A DNA stretch of 64,000 nt from positions 14,639,982 to 14,703,981 of the forward strand of contig NC_049988.1 in assembly GCF_000003815.2 (NCBI RefSeq), read 5' to 3'. The translations under genes and the position numbers were made by a program. The notes under the pieces are model-generated. The model was not told the DNA's origin. It ran no database searches and was given only the letters and a program-made list of their open reading frames with translations. Positions 45,275 through 58,771 of this stretch are shown here, piece after piece. Position 1 is the first letter of the stretch; every line of letters starts with the position of its first letter. The DNA comes from Branchiostoma floridae (taxonomy: Eukaryota > Chordata > Leptocardii > Amphioxiformes > Branchiostomatidae).

Positions 45275-46357
45275 TCTTGTTGGGGTAGGTGTATTGAAAG
45301 ACACCACAGTCGAAAGCCGTAAGACGATAGCATAAACACATTGATACTATTAGATACACCAGTAAAAGCAAAAAGAGTACGTTAACCATTTGTTGTATAT
45401 GTGTATTCTATGAAGAAGTGTAAATGTATGTATGTGTGTGTGTGTATGTGCACCCAATATCAGCTTTGCCATGTATTGCATTGTCTATAATCTCAATAAA
45501 TCTATATTTGAAACAGTCTACTTAGAATTCAATTAAGATGTAGCAAGATGCTTTTCAAGAAGCTTGTGTCGCTTTTGTCAAATAAACTGGATCACCCTTA
45601 CTCTTCCCCACAAGTGTGATGGGTTATTTTGCGTAAAAAGGTTTAATGCTTAAGGCTGAGGACTAAACCGCATCATGCACGAAAATGCTGCCCAGATGCG
45701 CAGACCTCTTACAGGAAAATGTACTCCTAGTCCACTTAAATCCGCATGCTTTGGAGTAAAATTAAAGACCTAATGTTACAGTAGCTAAATAAAGGATGCC
45801 AAAAACAATGAATTCTAAAACCATCACATCTTTACTTTATTCCCATACTTCTTGTTAAGTCCCAGATAGAATATATCACGCATTTCATACATATGTATAT
45901 GATACCAATATACAGTGACTGTGCAGATACCAATATACAGTGACTGTGCTGGTACGAAATATCAAGCTACCAATTCCATTTTTAAGCATGTAACCACCAA
46001 TATTTTCTTTAAAACCTATAGTGCTTGTATATTTACTACGATGATAATTTGATTAGTAACCCAACAGTATACTAGTAGTCGTTGATTTGATACCTTCATT
46101 TACGTTGGGAATGCAATATTGGAGCTGAATATTGTCGTTAACTTTTCCAAACCAGGGGCCGACCGGGCAGCTTTCGGGAACGAAAAGTGTAATACACCAA
46201 AGACGTAAAGAGAATAGTCGTTGGCATTATCTGTGTATATTTTGTACGTAATACTATACAATTTGATTCAATTGTTCGTTCCGACAAACTGCCCGGTCGG
46301 GACCAGTTTAGGAAATGTGACGTTAACGTTAGCCAAACGTTTACACCAAGGTATGAT
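45048..46357. other. Intergenic DNA upstream of ETHE1
   Basis: No gene is supported. Contents: a GA microsatellite at about 45243-45274, a short GT repeat near 45430, a LINE-tail-like CTCAATAAATC near 45493, and a direct 24-bp duplication near 45902-45950 (GATACCAATATACAGTGACT twice). Confidence 0.6.
46137..46327. mobile_element. MITE-like inverted repeat
   Basis: About 190 bp with imperfect arms of about 50 bases that start and end GTTAAC-like, both containing CCGACCGGGCAG or its complement and TCGGGAACGAA or its partner. It is non-coding and just beyond the stop codon of the C-type lectin gene. Confidence 0.6.
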
Positions 46358-48998
<2,641 letters not shown>

Positions 48999-50057
48999 CT
49001 TTAAGACAGAAATGAATGTTTTCTAGACTGGAAAAGAACTGCCTTCGGTGGGAATGAACTTGTAGGTAGTACTGGAGCACAGCGATTCAGGTCCGGCTAT
49101 CACCAAACTCTCCAGACGACTGAGATCTCAGAAACAGCAAGGAGGTTTGAACCTTGCCTTGGAAACAGCCAGGAAATAGCTAGGTGAATTACTGCAACAT
49201 ACGAAGTACTTGATATGCTAAGGTAGTCATGATAAAGCTTTGTGATTGGTTTGATCTAACTTACTCCCCTGTGACGTTGCTACTTAGACGGGAAAAGTCA
49301 GGTAACTGTCAGGGGATTCCCCTTACACGTCCCTGTGTCATCCTCGAGCGTTGTGATTGGTTGAACCAAAAAACTGCTTTTCTGACTTCCTTGTGACGTC
49401 ATTGCAAACCAAGCTTATGACAGAAAATGCGCCACGGGCTTCGAGGGAAGTGTATTAAGAAACACATAGAAGCAGTACATACGGAACAATATAGCATCGA
49501 GTTTCTTCATGTCTATTACTATTACAATTACGTCGGGAACTCAGTGCAGGTGTTATTAAAGCGCCGACTAGAAGTCTATGATGGTATTGCAGCCTGGAAC
49601 GAATGGAAGATACTACTACATTATTGTGGTACGTATTGTCTTGTAGGAGTTGATTGGCCTAAGAATGAACTGACCAGCCAGCAAAGTCGGTAAGATGTGA
49701 TAGCTCGATAGACTGCAAAAGACTGAAATCTCGTGGCAACTTATTTGTCGCTATTATACTTGGCTAAATTCTTCTCATTTTCATTCACCTCAATGAGTAC
49801 TCAATGTAATCTGTAACGTTATCTGTATTATATTTTTTATGACCCTGACCTCCCTCATGACCTCAATGAAAAGCGGCCTGCTGGCCGATTTGAGCTTCTC
49901 ATGAATAAATAAAGGTTCACACAAACCTGACACGTCTGCTTGGATACTAGAGACGGCTCACTCAGGACCTGTGAGGGTAAAGAGCGTGTATGCTAATCAG
50001 TAAGACGTGATTGGTTAGCATATATCATGAGAGGTCCCTGATTGGTAAGGACAACAA
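48999..50057. other. Divergent gap between the C-type lectin and first zinc-finger gene
   Basis: No gene is supported. It holds a palindromic TGACGTCA (CRE) at 49394-49401 and several GTGATTGGTT/CCAAT-type boxes, so promoter elements of the lectin gene are likely. A stretch near 49795-49925 ending AATAAATAAAGG resembles a LINE tail. Confidence 0.5.
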
Positions 50058-50212
50058 TGACGTCACAGACGATAATTGGCACCCCGCGTCGGTTTGAATT
50101 CATTGCAGGAGAAGCGAAGCGCGAAGACGCAGCTCTCTGCCTGAGTTCCTGAATTAAATCAGACAGAGAATTCGCAAGAAGACGAAGAATTGCTGAAGAT
50201 CTACATCTGCAG
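50058..50212 (+). promoter_or_regulatory. CRE-containing promoter and non-coding leader exon of zinc-finger gene 1
   Basis: TGACGTCA at 50058-50065 is followed by a stretch that ends at a consensus donor (CATCTGCAG|GTATT at 50212). The same CRE, spacing and donor recur at 55449-55584 before the second zinc-finger gene. The coding exon of each gene begins at a conserved acceptor (CAG at 52028-52030 and 57317-57319), so this is probably a 5' UTR exon. The transcription start is not determined. Confidence 0.55.
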
Positions 50213-51228
50213 GTATTATATTTAGCCTATTCTTTTTTGATACCCACGTTTGGATACTTGTTATAAGGGGGCGGCCGCGTAGGTCGCGCGACCGTCGTAC
50301 GATATTTTGATGCCATAGGATTTTCAAGCAGACCGTCACAGAATCAACCGCCGACATGGGTCCCAAAATGAAATATAAGGAGACGCACAGTTTGGTCCTA
50401 AAAAAATACCCAAAGTTACCGATCGTGCGAAGATCGCACGACCTATGTGACTACGTCCCATTAAAGTGAATATGTACATGTACTCAGCAGTGATATCATA
50501 TTGCAAACGGAGAACACGATATCCCGTCTCCTGTCTAATGCAATCGCTAGGTCGCAATATGAATTCGTTGATCCATACCGACGGACTCGTCGGTGATAGT
50601 GATTTTATTCTGTTATACTGTGTTTTATGTCTTTATATTTAGCCCGCTCAATCGGCGTTTGCCAGCCACCAGCCCCCTACTCCCCACCCAGTCGAATGTA
50701 CTCTTGTTTCCATATGGTTTTAGCAAGAAAGCTCATTGTTTTGATATAGCGTTGTGTTCGGTTTTGTTCCAAGTTGTATTTCCCCTCACTACAGTTGTAA
50801 CTAAGCACTGTTGTTGTTTCAAATTGCCCAGCGTACCAGTCACTGTTTCTTTTAAATTTGCATTCCTTTTCAAATCTTAGCGGTCATAGGCGGAAAGGCG
50901 GAAGGTGTGAATTTTGTCTCTAACCCCAGATGCGAACCCCTTTGTCCTATCCGATACCCATTGTTATCGGTCATGTAGTCTGCTTTGACTGTCAACTTAA
51001 TTTTTGAATTATCCTTAAGCTTATTCTTATTGGACAGGAACTCACCTGTAGAATATAAAATGACTAACTAGACTTCAACAGCTTCACACACTCAAATAAT
51101 CTAAACCCTTACAACTGTTTATTGTTCCTCATAATCAATTATGTGATAATGTCGCTAGGACGCCCAAACTCACACAGCTTACTCACTCTGCAGTAGCTAT
51201 TTACCACTCAAAACTCACGACCATAACA

Positions 51229-51375
51229 TGTGCCGACAAAACCGGAAGTTCCGCTGCAGTACCACGATGGAGACTAAAATGTAATGATTTTTAGGTCTCA
51301 TCAAGACCTACTTATACCCACATACAAAGTATCAAGTCAATCTATCCAGGCCATCCCGAGTTAGGCTACCAATCA
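51229..51375 (+). repeat. Dispersed repeat (GCAGTACCAA family), copy 2
   Basis: Shares AAACCGGAAGTT, CTGCAGTACCA and AAGTAT..TCNATC-CATCCAG blocks with 55012-55160 and others. Non-coding; in the leader intron of zinc-finger gene 1. Confidence 0.5.
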
Positions 51376-52038
51376 ACAAAGTACTAAGTACATACCCCGC
51401 CAGGAAACGCAACCTTCTGACCGAAGGTAATAAAAACTACAACTCATTTGTTTAAAAGGATTGAAAATACGTACACAACAGATTATACAAACGGGAGAAC
51501 AATAACCAATTAGTTCGCAAAAAAATTATTTCTTTTTCTAAGAGGCAATTAGAGGGGTGTACTAACCTATTTTAACTACATTCATACCTTGTCTATAATG
51601 GTGCCCGAGGATTGGTCAATTGGACCACCAATTCCACAATGAAAAGTTAACCACCATAGAGAAAGGATAAATGTGGAATGACATTTGTCTCAATTCTGCC
51701 AGTTGGAGTGACGATAGTCGTGATCATCAAGTGAAATATAGTTTGGTCGTTTATTTGGACCATCAGATTCATAGCCGACACGGAGCATGTACAAATCCAT
51801 GGCCCCAACAATTCCCCCGCAATACACAGCTAAAACCCCACTGACTGATATCTTTCAGAGGGGAACCACGATCCACCATACTGCATACTTGGGCAGTATT
51901 GTCCTATTCACAAACCCGGATAAACTTACGAGACGGTTCTCCAGATCTGATTTAGTTTTAAGCCTATCATTGCCATCAATAGTCCACAGGTGGATAGCCC
52001 TTTTACTCATTGTTCCCCTACCTATTGCAGAGGTTACT

Positions 52039-53104
52039 ATGGCAACAGTGGGCATCCACCCCGAGAACGTCAGTGTGGGCGAGGAAGGCAAGACTGCAAG
52101 GAAACCTACAACATGTGAGGAGTGCAGCAGGCAGTTTGCATATCCTTCTGCTCTGGAGATCCATATGCGCACTCACACAGGAGAGAAGCCCTATATGTGT
52201 GGAGAGTGCAGCAAACGGTTCAGTCAACTGAATGTTCTAAAGACCCACATGCGCACTCATACAGGGGAGACGCCCTTTATGTGTGGAGAGTGCAGCAAGC
52301 GGTTCAGTCAGCTAGGAAGTCTGAAGAGACACATGCGTGTCCACACGGGGGAGAAACCCTATAACTGCGATGTGTGCAGCAAGCAGTTCAAACATCAGCC
52401 GGAATTGAAGGCCCACATGTATAAGCACACAGGTGAAACGCCATTCACGTGTGAGGAGTGCAGCAAAAAGTTTGGAGATTCTCGTGATTTGCAGAGACAC
52501 ATGCGTACCCACACAGGCGAGAAACCCTTCATGTGTGGGGAGTGCGGCAAGCAGTTCAGACAGATGGGTCATCTCAAGAAACACATGCGGACACACACAG
52601 GGGAGAAACCCTATAAATGCGAGGAGTGCAGCGAGCAGTTTAGTCGGCTGGACAGTATGAAGAGACACGCATTGATGAAGCACACAGGAGAAAACCCTTT
52701 CACGTGTGAGAAGTGCAGCAGGCAGTTTGTTAGCACGTGGGGTTTAGAGCAACACATGCGAACTCACACGGGAGAAAAACCCTACAAGTGTGAAGAGTGC
52801 AGCAGACAATTCAGCAGGTTGGACAGTCTAAAGGAACACATGCGCACTCACACAGGGGAGAAGTCGTACAGTTGTGAAGAGTGCAACAGGCAGTTTGTGA
52901 ATCTGCGTATTCTGAAGATCCACATACGCACCCACACAGAAGCCCTACAAATGCGAGGAGTGCAACAAGGCGTTCAGTCAGTCGGGAAATTTAAAGGCAC
53001 ACCTCCGCACTCACACAGGAGAGAAACCCTACAGGTGCAAGGAGTGCGATAAATGTTTCGCCGCCATGAAGAGTCTAAAACTTCACGTGAAAAGTCACCT
53101 GTAA
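52039..53104 (+). CDS. C2H2 zinc-finger protein 1 with frameshift before the last two fingers
   Basis: The coding exon starts at the acceptor at 52031; the ATG at 52039 ([14 protein letters not shown]) is chosen because the paralogue at 57328 starts the same way (MATMRIHHDDVSAG). Upstream in-frame sequence is intronic. Ten consecutive C2H2 fingers follow with TGEKP-type linkers; finger 7 has an enlarged H-H spacing (RHALMKH). Near 52938-52943 about 5 bp of the linker after finger 10 are missing, shifting the frame, so the direct reading ends at 53052 while two more fingers (YKCEEC..., YRCKEC...) remain open in the next frame to TAA at 53102-53104. A poly(A) signal is at 53208-53213. Probable nuclear DNA-binding factor; no effector domain is seen. 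Confidence 0.85.
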
Positions 53105-53207
53105 GAACTCTTGTCAACAGAAAACAATTTTAGACCTCGACTGGACAGTTACACTCTATTTGGGTGGTATTGTGCATAAAGAAGACAACCGAAGACAGAA
53201 AGTAAAT

Positions 53208-53213
53208 AATAAA
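53208..53213 (+). promoter_or_regulatory. Poly(A) signal of zinc-finger gene 1
   Basis: AATAAA about 104 bp after the frame-corrected stop codon. Confidence 0.5.
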
Positions 53214-53954
53214 AGTATTTTAATGTTATTCATTAAGCTTGTAAGTAGCTAAGATAGACAAAAACAGTTTTGATGATTGATACTTACGTTGCCTAGCCTA
53301 ATTATCATCCCCAAGTTAACACGTGTTGCGGATATTTGATGCAAGGACTGATTTTGATACATATATATTTTCTAGAACATTACATGTTTGGAAATCTACA
53401 GTAATATGGTAATATGGCTTGCATTGCAGGGAGTCTTCTGTCTTTCTTAAGTAACGCGTGCGGTGTTGATATGTGACGATTTAAAACTCATACTTACATG
53501 ATAGATATGATTAGTTGTACATATGCCAAGGATAAAACATTGCCTTCGTGGTTTTCCCGAAGTGAGGGGGGAACGTTGTACTGTTCGTGCCAAGGATAAG
53601 GATAAAACTGCGTGGAATGAGTCATTCGCCTGTTTGATTACAGAGGCCCTGCTTTACAAATGGCTTAATTAATTGACTAGTATTATAACAGTTTAACTGT
53701 AGTAGTAGTAGTAGCTTTTGTTTCAGAGAATAAATTGTTACAACAAGGCACGTAAGTACGAAGTCATCTTTATGACCGGTCTTTACTGATTGTCATGTTT
53801 TAGCCTCCGGTGCTGTATTCGAACGGGGAGACGGGACAAAACTCCCTTCCACGGCAAACTCCCTTCCACAGCAAAATCCCTTTCCCGGCACAAGAGAACC
53901 TAGCCAACGTTGAAAATCGAGAACGCAATAGTTACATCTTATATCATCTAAAAT
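53214..53954. other. Intergenic DNA between the zinc-finger genes
   Basis: No gene is supported. Contains an AGT trinucleotide run near 53699-53713. A block at 53850-53930 (CTCCCTTCC, GTTGAAAATC) resembles 54600-54675 and may mark the ends of an older repeat that holds the LINE fragment between them. Confidence 0.45.
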
Positions 53955-54332
53955 CTACATAGTCTCTTCTCTCTTTTTGAAACTTGTGTGAACAAATTCA
54001 CAAATCTTTTCAAGTGCGTTGTATCTATTAGTGGTCATAATGTAGTTGAACATTTGCTCCTTAATTAAACACACATATTCATTATCTAGTTGTAGTGTAT
54101 TTATGAGAGATGTGCGCATCTCGGTGTATAGTGGGCATTCTAAAAGAAAATGTACTTCATTTTCTACACATCTATCATTGCAAAATGTACATATTCTATC
54201 ATTTGGAGGAGTCTTGCTGTGTCTACCAACTTCAATTTGTAGCGAATGGTCGCTAATTCTTAATACAGACAGAATGGCGTAATCGTAAGTTTTGTCAGGG
54301 AAATGTTTTAAGTAGGTGGTGAGAGTTAGACC
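53955..54332 (-). mobile_element. Non-LTR retrotransposon C-terminal ORF2 fragment
   Basis: On the minus strand an uninterrupted frame of about 125 codons ends at TAG (53957-53955). It carries the same post-RT module as 20248-20541: LRISDHSLQIEVGRH, then ICTFCNDRCVENEVHFLLEC with a CxxC...H....C pattern. It lacks a start and the RT core, so it is a dead fragment. Confidence 0.8.
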
Positions 54333-54338
54333 TTTTTA

Positions 54339-54475
54339 AGATTTCATTTGTGCACCGTCCATATCAACGTGATGTAACGACAATGTGATGCTCACTCTAA
54401 CTTCACTCTAAGTTACGGTGGACATAACATTTGTTATTACATCACGTTGTAATTGACGGTGCACACACAAAATCT
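54339..54475. mobile_element. MITE-like inverted repeat
   Basis: Imperfect arms (AGATTT...TGTGCACCGTC and GACGGTGCACACACAAAATCT), with inner ACGTGATGTAA pairs. About 137 bp; non-coding; directly beside the LINE fragment. Confidence 0.6.
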
Positions 54476-55011
54476 TCCACAAAAGGATTCCGAGGGTCCA
54501 TGTTTGAGTTCATATTTCGCATAATCTTGAGCGAAATAACATTTAATACTAGTATGGCTGAAATCTTTTAAATTGAACATTGATTTGGGGAATTATACCG
54601 CAACTCAATTCTCCGGCCAACTCCCTTCCCAGGCGTAGAGAACGTTTTTAGCCCATGTTGAAAATCCCCAAGCAAAACTACCGAGGTCACGGGTAAATTT
54701 TACGCCGCTCCGTTGACCCAGATCTAACCTCCATGAGTTCTTTGGGTCGTGTCGCTGTGCCTTGTGCTTTGAGTTATTGTGAAAATCTAGTATTCTCCGT
54801 TCAACAATGCCAGTCACAGTGTCTAATAATGATAAACTATAATCCCACACGAAAATGCTCAATTTTGCGAATCATTCTCACACGAAATGCTGTTTTTCTA
54901 AATAAAAATACAAACTAGGGGGGCAGGCCCAAACTTAAGTCACTTATTTCTGAGCACAAGAGCTATCTAACACCCCAAAATTGGGACCATATCTTGTTCA
55001 GAACACGAGAT

Positions 55012-55160
55012 AGCAAAACCGGAAGTTGCGCTGCAATACCAAAGAGAGTTGCTAGGGGGCCCAAAATCTAATCACTTCTAGCTTTTATCACACCTCACCA
55101 ACACGCCAAGTATAAAACTAATCCATCCAGCCGTTCTTGAGTTATCTTGTTGACAGACAG
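55012..55160 (+). repeat. Dispersed repeat (GCAGTACCAA family), copy 3
   Basis: AAACCGGAAGTTGCGCTGCA, AGGGGGCCCAAAATCTAATC and ATCCATCCAGCCGTTCTTGA are the clearest family blocks. It ends in a CAGACAGACACACAC simple run. Non-coding. Confidence 0.6.
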
Positions 55161-55448
55161 ACACACACACACACAAACGCTACTGAAAATATAACCTCCA
55201 TGACATTTCATGGAGGGAAAAACCGATTATTTCCATGCATGGCTTCGTATTTGATTCATTCAACTAAGGGGTCTTGCGGAGACCAAAGACATTATAACAT
55301 CCTTGAACAAAGCACTGTAACAAGTCTGACCCCTGACAAACCTCGAGCTCACTTTTCCTTATCTGAGCAACATCCACGTATGCTAATAACTAAGACGTGA
55401 TTGGCAGGATTACATCATGTGAGTGCCTCTGATTGGTAACGACAACAA

Positions 55449-55584
55449 TGACGTCACAAAGGATAATTGGCAGCCCGCGTTGGTTTGATGTCATTGCAGG
55501 TGAAGCGAAGGGCGAAGACGCAGCTCAAAGAGTTCCTGATCATACAGAAAAATCGCAAGAAGATCTGAACATCTACATCTGCAG
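55449..55584 (+). promoter_or_regulatory. CRE-containing promoter and non-coding leader exon of zinc-finger gene 2
   Basis: TGACGTCA at 55449-55456 and donor CATCTGCAG|GTATT at 55584. The block duplicates 50058-50212 closely (GGATAATTGGCA.CCCGCGT, GAAGACGCAGCTC). Confidence 0.55.
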
Positions 55585-57109
55585 GTATTTGGTTTTAGCC
55601 TATTCTATTTTGATACCCGTTTTCATGCTTGTTATAAGTGAACATGTACCTAACAGTGATACTGTAAACAGAGAACACAACATCTTATAGTAGTATCAAT
55701 CGCTACATCGTGGACACGCAATATTACTATTTTGTTACTGGTACGCTGGTTCACACCGACGGACTCGTGGGTGATTTTGTACCCGTGCGTTTGCTGTTAC
55801 GTTAGGCACAACCCGCCGTACGTGCAAATGCGTGCCGTCTACGTGCCAAAACGTGGGCAATCTTTTGATAATTCCGTTAGTGGTAAGTACCGCCTCCGTA
55901 CGAACTCGTAGGGAATCCGACAGATTTTGGAGCACGCAGACACGCCGTAGAACTTTACGTGCAGGCAAAACTTTGTGTGTCATCGGGCTGCGGATTCGCC
56001 AACGTACGTGCCAGTACGGGCGACGCGCCTGCCATGTACAGCTTGAACGATTTCAGAAATACGTGGCGGACGTGGCCTCCCAAAAAGACGGCGGGTTGTG
56101 CCCTTAGCTTTAAGCACCCCATCCTCGGCGTTTTACTAGCCGTTTTTTTTTTTCATACTCCCTCTTCAGTGGGTTTAATCTTTGCTTTATCGTCATGTTT
56201 CTTAGATTATAACGTTTTGTTCGTTTTCTTGTTTGGTCGGTGATGTTCCCTGATGGACCCGATTATAGCCTTTCTCTCTACATCCGTCTGTTTGGGCAAT
56301 ATCCGTACAGTCATATGTGTGCTGCTTGTATAGCGTCGGTTTTCTGATCGGAAGTTGTACAGTATTTCACCCCACCGCAGTTCACTAAGCATTGTTGTTG
56401 TTTCAAATTGCTCAGTACGCCAGTCATTGTTTCCTTTAAATTTGCATTCCTTTTCAAATCTTAACGGCCACAGGCGGAAGTTGTGAATGTTGTCTCTAAC
56501 CCCAGATGTGTGACCCTTTGTCCTACCCGATACCCATTGTTATCGGCCATGTAGTCTGATCTGAATGTCTAATTGTGTCAACTTGTAAGTTGTGAAATAT
56601 CCTCTAAAAACAAGGACTCACTTGTAAAATATACATAAATCAACTTAAGTTCATCATCCTGATACCTTCGCCAAAATAATAACCTTCTCGCTATGGCTCA
56701 GTTGTTGCACTTGAAAATTCGGCCCTAACCCCATGTAGTACAGGCCGACTGTAACGTTATTTAGTGGCCAAGATTATGAAGTAATAGGCAGAGAGAACCA
56801 AACTCAGAATCGCTGGTTTAGATATTGTAATTCTTATTTTGTAAGAGGGATATACCAATTCATGCCAACTGCATTCAAGTACATTGTTTATGAAGGTGAC
56901 CAGGTCCATCGGGTGACTAATAGTAGTCATAATCATAACTATGATGTAACTAATCTCCAAGCAGATCCTACGGTCATACAAGGTAGTATCAAAAGCTGGA
57001 TGAGGAGTGAAGCCGGTCTAGGAGTATATTTCGCCAGCTTTTGCTACCGTAGAATCTGATTGGAGATTAGAAGAAATCTATAGTTTGGACTGTGTGAACT
57101 GAGTGTGTG

Positions 57110-57250
57110 TGTACAAGATAGATCATTAAGTCAAGAACGACTGGGTGGATTGGTTTCATACTTGATGTGTTGGAAATGATTTTGGCCCCCCTTGCGGCTT
57201 TCCTTCTCACTGCAACATAAGTCCCGGTTTTGCTATCTCGTGTCCGGATT
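57110..57250 (-). repeat. Dispersed repeat (GCAGTACCAA family), copy 4, reversed
   Basis: Minus-strand reading gives ACACGAGATAGCAAAACCGG, then AAGCCGCAAGGGGGG and CCAATCCACCCAGTCGTTCT, matching 54980-55160 in order. Lies just upstream of the coding exon of zinc-finger gene 2. Confidence 0.55.
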
Positions 57251-57327
57251 AAGCTATGGCCATGCGTTTCGGGTGTTAGATAACGCTTGTTTTACTTACC
57301 GTTTTCCTTCGTATTGCAGAAGTTACT

Positions 57328-58771
57328 ATGGCGACAATGAGAATCCACCATGATGACGTCAGCGCAGGTCAGAAAGGCAAGCCTGCAAGGAAACCTGCAA
57401 CGTGTGAGGAGTGCAGCAGGCAGTTTCGGAGCAATTATGATCTGAAGGTCCACATGCGCGCCCACACAGGGGAGAAACCATACAGTTGTATTGAATGTGA
57501 CAAGAAGTTCGTTAGGCCGGATCATCTTAAAAGTCATCTCCTAACTCACACAGGGGGGAAACCCTATACGTGTGAGGAATGCAGCGAACAGTTTCGTAAT
57601 TATTATTATCTGAAGATTCACAAGCGTACTCACACAGGGGAGAAACCTTCTGTCTACACGTGTGAGGAGTGCAACAAGCAGTTCAGCCAACTAAGTCATC
57701 TGAAAACCCACATGTACACTCACTCAGGGGAGAAGCCATACGTGTGTGGGGAGTGCGAAAAGCCGTTCAGTCAGCTGAGTTATCTTAAGAAACACATGCG
57801 AACACACACAGGGGAGAAACCCTACAGGTGTGAGGAGTGCAGCAGGCAGTTTGGAAGTCTTTCTGCTAGGAGGATCCACATGCGTACTCACACAGGGGAG
57901 AAACCATATATGTGTGGAGAGTGCAACAAGCAGTTCAGCCAACTGGGTCACTTGCAAAGTCATATGTGGACTCACACCGGTGAGAGACCGTACAGTTGTG
58001 AGGTGTGCAGCAGGCAATTTATTAGGCGTACCCTACACATGTAAAGAGTGCAGCAAGCAGTTTCGAAGCTATCAGTCTCTGACGATGCACATGTATACCC
58101 ACACAGGGGAGAAACCCTATACGTGTGAGGAGTGTAGCAAGCAGTTCAGTCATCTGTCTTATCTGCAAACCCACATGCGCACTCACACGGGGGAGAAACC
58201 ATACATGTGTGAGGAGTGCGGCAAGCAGGTCAGTTCACAAACTGTCCTGAAGAAACACATGTACACTCACACAGGGGAGAAGCCATACATGTGTGGAGAG
58301 TGCAGCAAGCAGTTCCGACACTTGGGCCAATTGAAGGGCCATATGCGTACGCACACAGGAGAGAAACCTTACAGATGTGAGAAGTGCAACAAGCGGTTCA
58401 CTGGGCCAGGTAATCTGAAGAAACACATGCGCACTCACACAGGGGAGAAACCTTACAGTTGTCAGGAGTGCAGCAAGCAGTTTAGCGATTCAAGCAACCT
58501 CAAAGCTCACGTGCGAACACACACAGGAGAGAAGCTCTACAGGTGTGAGGAGTGCAACAAGCAGTTCAGTAGGTTGGATACGCTGAAGGAACACCTGCGG
58601 ACTCACAGCCTGCAAGTGTGAGTGCAGCAGACAGTTCAATGCGACTAGACTTTTGAAGACTCGTATACATGCTAACACAAGTGAGAAACCGTACAAGTGG
58701 ACGATGAAGTGCAACAAGTGTTTGAACTTCGTGTGTAACTTTACGAGGCACTTAATGACGCACACAATGTA
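57328..58771 (+). pseudogene. C2H2 zinc-finger protein 2, array broken by two frame-shifting deletions
   Basis: The coding exon starts at the acceptor at 57320 with ATG at 57328. Seven intact C2H2 fingers and the start of an eighth (SCEVCSRQFI) are read to a stop at 58044. At about 58020-58027 some 40 bp (rest of finger 8 plus linker) are missing, and the next seven fingers continue in another frame to 58621. Near 58604-58612 a second linker deletion shifts the frame again; degenerate finger remnants (CKCECSRQF-like, and a last HLMTH before TAA) run to 58771. A full-length product would need both breaks repaired; as written only the seven-finger N-terminal protein is made. It could still be functional in that short form. 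It is the tandem paralogue of the gene at 52039, with the same promoter and leader. Confidence 0.75.

Noticed and set aside
49427-49693. 88-codon plus-strand frame before zinc-finger gene 1
   Set aside because: No ATG-supported domain, no conservation in the duplicated block downstream, and it ends next to LINE-like tail sequence.
51787-52038. N-terminal extension of zinc-finger protein 1 by 84 residues
   Set aside because: The sequence is upstream of a consensus acceptor at 52030. The paralogue has a matching acceptor and start but no matching extension, so it is intronic.
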